This document shows positions 5,390 through 8,399 of a stretch of 8,399 bases of DNA, in pieces. The DNA comes from a bacterium (GTDB taxonomy: Bacteria > Dependentiae > Babeliae > Babeliales > RVW-14): assembly GCA_010027825.1 (NCBI GenBank), contig RGUK01000054.1, forward strand, positions 1 through 8,399, read 5' to 3'. The stretch's first letter is position 1; every line of letters starts with the position of its first letter. The position numbers were made by a program, and so were the translations under genes. The notes below the pieces were generated by a model. That model saw nothing but the letters and a program-made list of their open reading frames with translations. It was not told the DNA's origin and ran no database searches.

Positions 5390-7438
5390 ATGCCAAACCT
5401 GCCCGTAAGCAAACTCACCGAGCTGGCGTTATCGCGCCGCAAGTTATTCGAAAAAATCGTTCAGCACGTTGCCACACGAAAGATTCAAAACTCTATTCAA
5501 GCCACAGGGGATCGCATGCGCGTGACGCCCGAGCAATTTGGAATGCAAGTGGGCGCGCAAATGAGCAAACAAGCTGCGCCTGCGCTCATGAAATATCTAA
5601 TGCGACTGGCGCCCGAAGCACGCATGGCCGCAGTAAAAGGCTTATCGCCGGCTTTGCGCGAGACAGCATCCTACAAACTTCTTGGTCGGCAGGCCGCGGA
5701 TGCTGCGCGGCACCTCGGCCCCGATGTTGCGCACGGCGCGCCGCACGTGTTTAACGTTACGCGTAACGCGCAGCGCCTTGCCGCCGACGCGCCGCTCGCT
5801 GTGCGGCAACGCAGCACGTTGGGCGCGCTTCTACATGACGTAGCCCGTCACAGCGAGATTGATCAGGCGCATCGGGTGTTAAAAGCAAATCCATCTATGG
5901 GGACCACGACGGCTGTACTGGAAGCGCGACCAGATTTGATGCACTCTGAGTTGGGCGCGCGGTACGTCAAGCAGTTTTTAAATAGAAATAAGCAACTGGC
6001 GCGAAACGTTAGCGGTTTAGATCGCGCCGGTCAACGTGAGTTGCGTACGGCGATTCGCACACACGACACGGACGCGTGGAGTCGTATTCCGTATTTGCAA
6101 CCGCCGCCCGGTGCGCCCAAAGGTTATTCGCACGTGCTCGCGACATCCCCCACTGCGCGTAATGTATATGTAGCAGATAAACTTGATGCGCTTGGGCAGC
6201 GTGGTTTTGATCGCACGGTAGAGATGGGTCGACAGCTGGGCAGCACGCCGCAACAGACAATGGATTTTGTCACGCAAAAAAATATTCCAAAGTATCGTAG
6301 TATTATTAATAATTACGCGCCGCAGCCGATGCAGCCAACACTGCATCGAGATTTAGGCGAGTATGAAAATTTGTTTTCGCGCTGGGGCCAGCAGCAGGGG
6401 CTGCCAGTTCGACCGCAAGCGCCGATAATCGCACAACCACCTTTTGCGCCAGCGGCTAATCCTGCTGGAAAGTTTCAACCGCCCGCTCACTGGGGACCAG
6501 AACGAGGACTTCCAATGCCTACAAAAAGCTTGCCGATGACGCCGCCCGCACCAACCGCACCAAAACCGATGACACCGATCACGCCTGCTGCCGCAAAAGT
6601 TGCTGCTGCTTTGGCATTTAATCGACAAAGGCAGAAACAAGCGTTCGTGACGCTGCCGGTCACGGCCGGTGTTGGCGCCGGTCTGGGCGCCGTCACATCG
6701 CCGTCTGGTCACCGCATGGAAGGTCTCGGTCGCGGTGCTGTAAAAGGCACCAGTACCGGCGTGGGTATGATTGGTGGCGGTGTGGGCGGCGCACTTGGCG
6801 CCCTTGCGCTTGCAGCGGCAAGTCCGCGTATTGGTAAGACGCTTTTTGGCCCCAGCACGGCGCAACTGGCCGACGCGATCAAACGATTTATACAGCGCGG
6901 CGGTCGAACAATAACACGCGGCGGAAAGAAGATTCCGGTTCGTAGTCCGGGGCAGATTTCGCCGTACGCGGACGCTTACATGCGGAATGCAATTGTGCGT
7001 GGCGGTACGACTGGCGCTGTCGGCGGCGCTGGGCTGGGTTATGCTGGCGCCAGTGCTGCGCTGGGTAAGCCGTCGTGGGAAAAGAAAGAGGCTTCTGTGC
7101 TCTCGGTGCTCGGCGGGCTGGCTGGGGGCGGTCTAGGCGGTCTTGCCGGCGGCGCTGGTGGCGGGATTCTGGGCGCACTGGGCGGCGGAGCCCTTGGCGG
7201 CGGCCCGGGCGCTGGGCTGGGCTTGCTGGCTGGTGGGGCGGCTGGTCTCGGCGCTGGCGCTCACATGGGCGGCAACATCGGCGCGAGCATTGGCGCCGGG
7301 TTCAGCAAAAAGAAAGAAAAACCCGAAAGCGACGAAAAAGAAGAAAAATCCGAAGAAAAGTCGGAAGACTCGGGCGAAGAAGAAGTTAAAAAGAGCGCCG
7401 CGGCTGTGTTAGCGCAGCTGCAAAATAACGCTAAATAA
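5390..7438 (+). CDS. HD-domain phosphohydrolase fused to glycine-zipper hydrophobic blocks (candidate virion/ejection protein)
   Basis: 682 residues from ATG 5390; a GTG at 5378 in frame would add four residues, and neither start has a ribosome site at normal distance. Residues about 115-270 carry a complete HD-superfamily signature: His119 (PHVFNV), HD at 149-150 (LLHDVARH), His185 (HSELGARYV), His225-Asp226 (RTHDTD) and Asp263 (ADKLDAL), the metal-binding set of phosphohydrolases acting on nucleotides or nucleotide signals. A Pro-rich linker (about 300-410) follows. Two Gly/Ala-rich hydrophobic blocks, about 422-475 and 572-635, look like glycine zippers able to span membranes, separated by a basic stretch. 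The C-terminus is a Lys/Glu/Ser-rich charged segment ending in KKSAAAVLAQLQ. Each hydrophobic block is preceded by a Lys-Gln/Glu-Ala motif (QKQAF at 415-419, EKKEAS at 564-569), and MSKQAA occurs at 58-63. An enzyme attached to membrane-penetrating segments fits a protein injected with the DNA. The substrate is unknown. Confidence 0.88.
   Translation: MPNLPVSKLTELALSRRKLFEKIVQHVATRKIQNSIQATGDRMRVTPEQFGMQVGAQMSKQAAPALMKYLMRLAPEARMAAVKGLSPALRETASYKLLGRQAADAARHLGPDVAHGAPHVFNVTRNAQRLAADAPLAVRQRSTLGALLHDVARHSEIDQAHRVLKANPSMGTTTAVLEARPDLMHSELGARYVKQFLNRNKQLARNVSGLDRAGQRELRTAIRTHDTDAWSRIPYLQPPPGAPKGYSHVLATSPTARNVYVADKLDALGQRGFDRTVEMGRQLGSTPQQTMDFVTQKNIPKYRSIINNYAPQPMQPTLHRDLGEYENLFSRWGQQQGLPVRPQAPIIAQPPFAPAANPAGKFQPPAHWGPERGLPMPTKSLPMTPPAPTAPKPMTPITPAAAKVAAALAFNRQRQKQAFVTLPVTAGVGAGLGAVTSPSGHRMEGLGRGAVKGTSTGVGMIGGGVGGALGALALAAASPRIGKTLFGPSTAQLADAIKRFIQRGGRTITRGGKKIPVRSPGQISPYADAYMRNAIVRGGTTGAVGGAGLGYAGASAALGKPSWEKKEASVLSVLGGLAGGGLGGLAGGAGGGILGALGGGALGGGPGAGLGLLAGGAAGLGAGAHMGGNIGASIGAGFSKKKEKPESDEKEEKSEEKSEDSGEEEVKKSAAAVLAQLQNNAK
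7085..7312 (+). repeat. GC-rich low-complexity glycine/alanine-coding tract
   Basis: A run of short GGC/GGG/GCG/CTG-based units inside the HD gene encodes alternating GGLAGG, GALGGG and GAGLG motifs. The repeats are degenerate and explained by the glycine-zipper protein segment; there is no sign of an independent DNA element. A purine-rich charged-residue tract follows at about 7309-7395. Confidence 0.6.
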
Positions 7439-7467
7439 TCACTGCCGCCAAAGCCCGCCGGCTCCAG

Positions 7468-7473
7468 TATAAT
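7468..7473 (+). promoter_or_regulatory. Possible -10 promoter element (TATAAT)
   Basis: A perfect TATAAT lies in the 75-base gap before the SprT-like ORF, the longest gap in the window. The hexamer 17 bases upstream (CCGCCA at 7445-7450) does not resemble TTGACA and there is no extended -10 TG, so recognition by the plain host sigma-70 is doubtful. It could act with a phage activator or be a chance match in an otherwise GC-rich gap. Confidence 0.35.
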
Positions 7474-7500
7474 CACCCTGTTGTGGCAAGGACGCCCTTC

Positions 7501-7506
7501 AGGAGG
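7501..7506 (+). promoter_or_regulatory. Canonical Shine-Dalgarno AGGAGG for the SprT-like ORF
   Basis: AGGAGG ends seven bases before ATG 7514. This is the best ribosome site in the window and rules out the upstream in-frame ATG at 7481 as the start. Confidence 0.85.
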
Positions 7507-7513
7507 ACGGAGC

Positions 7514-8089
7514 ATGGCGGCTCGTTTTAGATATTATCAGGCCCTCCTGCGGATGCTCAAAGACGAGTGTCCCGCGGCTTTTCCCGTGAGCGTGCGGCGG
7601 GTAAAGCTATCTAAACTAGAGGGCCGCTGCTGGAAGCAGGGCAAGAAGTTCCATATCCAGATCGACAAGAGTCTGGATGAATCGCGCGCCATGGACGTGC
7701 TGCTTCACGAGTGGGCGCATGCGCGGGCGTGGAACCATCGTTTAGATAACGCCGAGACTGACGAGGCGTTCAATAAATTAGCGACTACGAAAAGAAGTTT
7801 ACACACGCGACAACGGTCATGTGAGGCAGCTATGTGGCAGGATTTTCACTGGCCTACGGCGGGCATGATCTTTGTGACCTATGTGGTCATTGATATCTTG
7901 TACGCGATGTATGTGATCTGTGTCGGCAAACGACAGCCCGTGAACGCCGCCATTGTAAGTTCTTTCTTGTATAGCTTGGGGGCCTACGGCGTGATCTCGT
8001 ACTCCAAGAATCCGCTCTATGTCGTGCCTCTGGCGCTCGGCGCGTTTCTGGGGACGTATCTGGTTGTGAAGTACAACGAGTGTGAGTAA
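7514..8089 (+). CDS. Fusion ORF: truncated SprT-like metallopeptidase domain joined to a small membrane protein
   Basis: 191 residues from ATG 7514, chosen for its AGGAGG site. Residues 1-106 resemble the N-terminal half of phage SprT-like zinc proteins: RRVKLSKLEGRCWKQGKKF, then FHIQIDKSLDESRAMDVLLHEW with HEWAH (His65, Glu66, His69) and ARAWNHRLDNAETDEAF. In relatives I remember, a conserved 'AHDxxWGxAYxExYR' segment follows; here it is absent and replaced by a Lys/Arg-rich KRSLHTRQRS stretch, so a peptidase fold may be incomplete. From Met107 on, the protein is a separate kind of domain: three predicted membrane helices (about 117-137, 144-161 and 168-185) ending KYNECE. The second part has its own ribosome site and ATG at 7832, so the ORF may express two proteins. 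A deletion that removed the first gene's end and joined it in frame to the second would explain the arrangement. Confidence 0.8.
   Translation: MAARFRYYQALLRMLKDECPAAFPVSVRRVKLSKLEGRCWKQGKKFHIQIDKSLDESRAMDVLLHEWAHARAWNHRLDNAETDEAFNKLATTKRSLHTRQRSCEAAMWQDFHWPTAGMIFVTYVVIDILYAMYVICVGKRQPVNAAIVSSFLYSLGAYGVISYSKNPLYVVPLALGAFLGTYLVVKYNECE
7821..7826 (+). promoter_or_regulatory. Internal ribosome binding site before ATG 7832
   Basis: GTGAGG five bases before the in-frame ATG at 7832 would allow the membrane-protein half of the fusion ORF to be translated on its own. The boundary coincides exactly with the change from SprT-like to membrane-protein sequence. Confidence 0.55.
7832..8089 (+). CDS. Small three-helix phage membrane protein (likely independent start inside the fusion ORF)
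   Basis: An 85-residue protein if started at ATG 7832. It has three hydrophobic segments: MIFVTYVVIDILYAMYVICV, AAIVSSFLYSLGAYGVISY and PLYVVPLALGAFLGTYLVV, separated by short polar loops (GKRQPVN and SKN), and a short acidic tail. Small inner-membrane proteins with this 'YVVxDxLYAxY ... NPLYVxPxxLGxxxGTYLVVK' layout occur in phage genomes without a known function. Size and topology would allow a holin-like role, but nothing here specifically shows that and no endolysin is visible beside it. Its stop overlaps the start of the next gene (GTG at 8082), suggesting coupled translation. Confidence 0.55.
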   Translation: MWQDFHWPTAGMIFVTYVVIDILYAMYVICVGKRQPVNAAIVSSFLYSLGAYGVISYSKNPLYVVPLALGAFLGTYLVVKYNECE

Positions 8090-8324
8090 GTATCCGCCGT
8101 TATCTCGCGAAGTTCTTCTGGCGCAGCGATCCTGTTGCGGCAAAAAATGTAAAAACTGTCCGTATGACCCGCCGTATGTTCGCGGCAGCACGAAAGTCCG
8201 GCCATGTTCACATATTTGCGCGACTATCTCGTCAGCTGGCTGCCGCTCTGGTTGCGCCCGCGCTACATCCTTGAGCAGCGGCAGCGCGCAGGTGAGTGGC
8301 GACGAGTCCGCGCCGAGCACTTAA
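8082..8324 (+). CDS. Small Cys-rich, DUF5522-like putative metal-binding protein with an unusual overlapping 3' extension
   Basis: An 80-residue ORF starting at GTG 8082, which overlaps the preceding stop (TAA 8087-8089) by eight bases; no strong ribosome site, so coupling is likely. Residues 7-39 contain the compact motif RSCCGKKCKNCPYDPPY with Cys18, Cys19, Cys23 and Cys26, matching the 'R(G/S)xCCGxxCxxCPYxP' pattern of DUF5522-type small proteins, which probably bind zinc or iron. In those proteins the chain usually ends soon after the following G(S/T)xKV; here the frame stays open for 41 more residues of Ser/Cys/Ala-rich, unconserved-looking sequence, 121 bases of which overlap the HNH gene in another frame. 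The extension may be a lost stop or a frameshift, or it may be translated. Function unknown. Confidence 0.7.
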   Translation: MSKYPPLSREVLLAQRSCCGKKCKNCPYDPPYVRGSTKVRPCSHICATISSAGCRSGCARATSLSSGSAQVSGDESAPST

Positions 8325-8399
8325 AGAAACATCCGGCGTGCGAAGTCTGCGGGCGAACAAATAACTTAACAGTGCATCATGTTTTTCCGGTGAGTCTCG
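8204..8399 (+). CDS. HNH endonuclease, 3' end beyond the window
   Basis: The frame from ATG 8204 is open to the right edge and encodes at least 65 residues. It has the conserved pattern of small phage HNH nucleases: GEWRRVRAEHLKKHPACEVC, with the first zinc-knuckle pair Cys46/Cys49 in CEVCG, followed by LTVHHVFPV with His58/His59 of the catalytic HH motif. The second Cys pair and final His lie outside. The N-terminal 25 residues (YLRDYLVSWLPLWLRPRYI) are hydrophobic/aromatic and precede the nuclease fold. No clear ribosome site is visible; it overlaps the 3' extension of the DUF5522-like ORF. Phage HNH proteins next to structural genes often assist the terminase in DNA packaging, or act as free-standing homing nucleases; the flanking sequence needed to choose is missing. 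Confidence 0.88.
   Translation, partial: MFTYLRDYLVSWLPLWLRPRYILEQRQRAGEWRRVRAEHLKKHPACEVCGRTNNLTVHHVFPVSL

Noticed and set aside
5314..5754. Plus-strand 146-residue ORF at the fibre/HD junction
   Set aside because: Arg/Ala-rich, unconserved-looking translation that overlaps the HD domain gene; kept only as a comment on the GGGAGGG/ATG 5353 start oddity.
5755..5768. Perfect 14-base palindrome CGTTACGCGTAACG
   Set aside because: Inside the HD coding sequence, and a 14-base palindrome is expected about once in two windows of this size; no second copy seen.
6353..6865. Minus-strand ORF of 170 residues, rich in Arg/His/Cys
   Set aside because: Typical shadow of the GC-rich HD/glycine-zipper gene; no domain signature.
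7075..7412. Plus-strand Arg/Trp-rich ORFs within the glycine-zipper tract
   Set aside because: Out-of-frame readings of a repetitive glycine-coding region.
1..8399. Search for tRNA genes, CRISPR arrays, insertion sequences, attachment sites and terminators
   Set aside because: The gaps are at most 75 bases, with no cloverleaf, spaced direct repeats, transposase or stem followed by a T-run that I could support.

Overview
This window looks like part of the late, virion-related region of a tailed bacteriophage, probably a large one known mainly from metagenomes. All genes run rightward, are packed with gaps of 0-75 bases or overlaps, and there are no RNA genes, insertion sequences or CRISPR arrays. 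The phage character rests on a fibre protein with a YadA-head-like and receptor-binding-type fold, giant multidomain 'polyvalent' proteins, glycine-zipper hydrophobic segments, and a small HNH nuclease. The canonical AGGAGG/GAGG ribosome sites, the mid-50s % GC composition by eye, and a protease with a Sec-type signal peptide fit a Gram-negative (perhaps proteobacterial) host, but the host cannot be fixed from this sequence.

Layout, left to right: (1) the 3' end of a protein with a possible papain-like Cys motif followed by a glycine-rich hydrophobic segment (2-505); (2) an exported trypsin-fold (S1) serine protease with a complete His/Asp/Ser triad (544-1392); (3) a 1094-residue protein that joins a SNF2-type helicase, an HELGH zincin-like metallopeptidase and a C-terminal domain with a GWxxWYxxYxxGRR signature (1406-4690); (4) a short tail-fibre or adhesin-like protein (4706-5359); (5) a 682-residue protein with a complete HD phosphohydrolase motif, a proline-rich linker, two glycine-zipper hydrophobic blocks and a charged tail (5390-7438); (6) an ORF that joins a truncated SprT-like HEWAH domain in frame to a small three-helix membrane protein (7514-8089); (7) a small Cys-rich DUF5522-like protein (8082-8324) overlapping (8) the start of an HNH endonuclease cut by the window edge (8204-8399).

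Working picture (inference): genes 1, 3 and 5 are candidates for virion-carried proteins delivered with the DNA. Their mix of helicase, peptidase and phosphohydrolase modules matches the known 'polyvalent protein' theme, in which enzymes enter the cell with the genome to counter host defences or take over host functions. The exported S1 protease may act in the periplasm, during lysis, or on virion proteins. Three or four unrelated peptidase-like domains in 8.4 kb is a striking density. The most interesting points are the helicase-zincin-GWxxWY fusion, the sharp lysine-codon shift inside that gene at the domain junction, a dnaX-like slippery site that would release a helicase-only product, and the in-frame peptidase/membrane-protein fusion.
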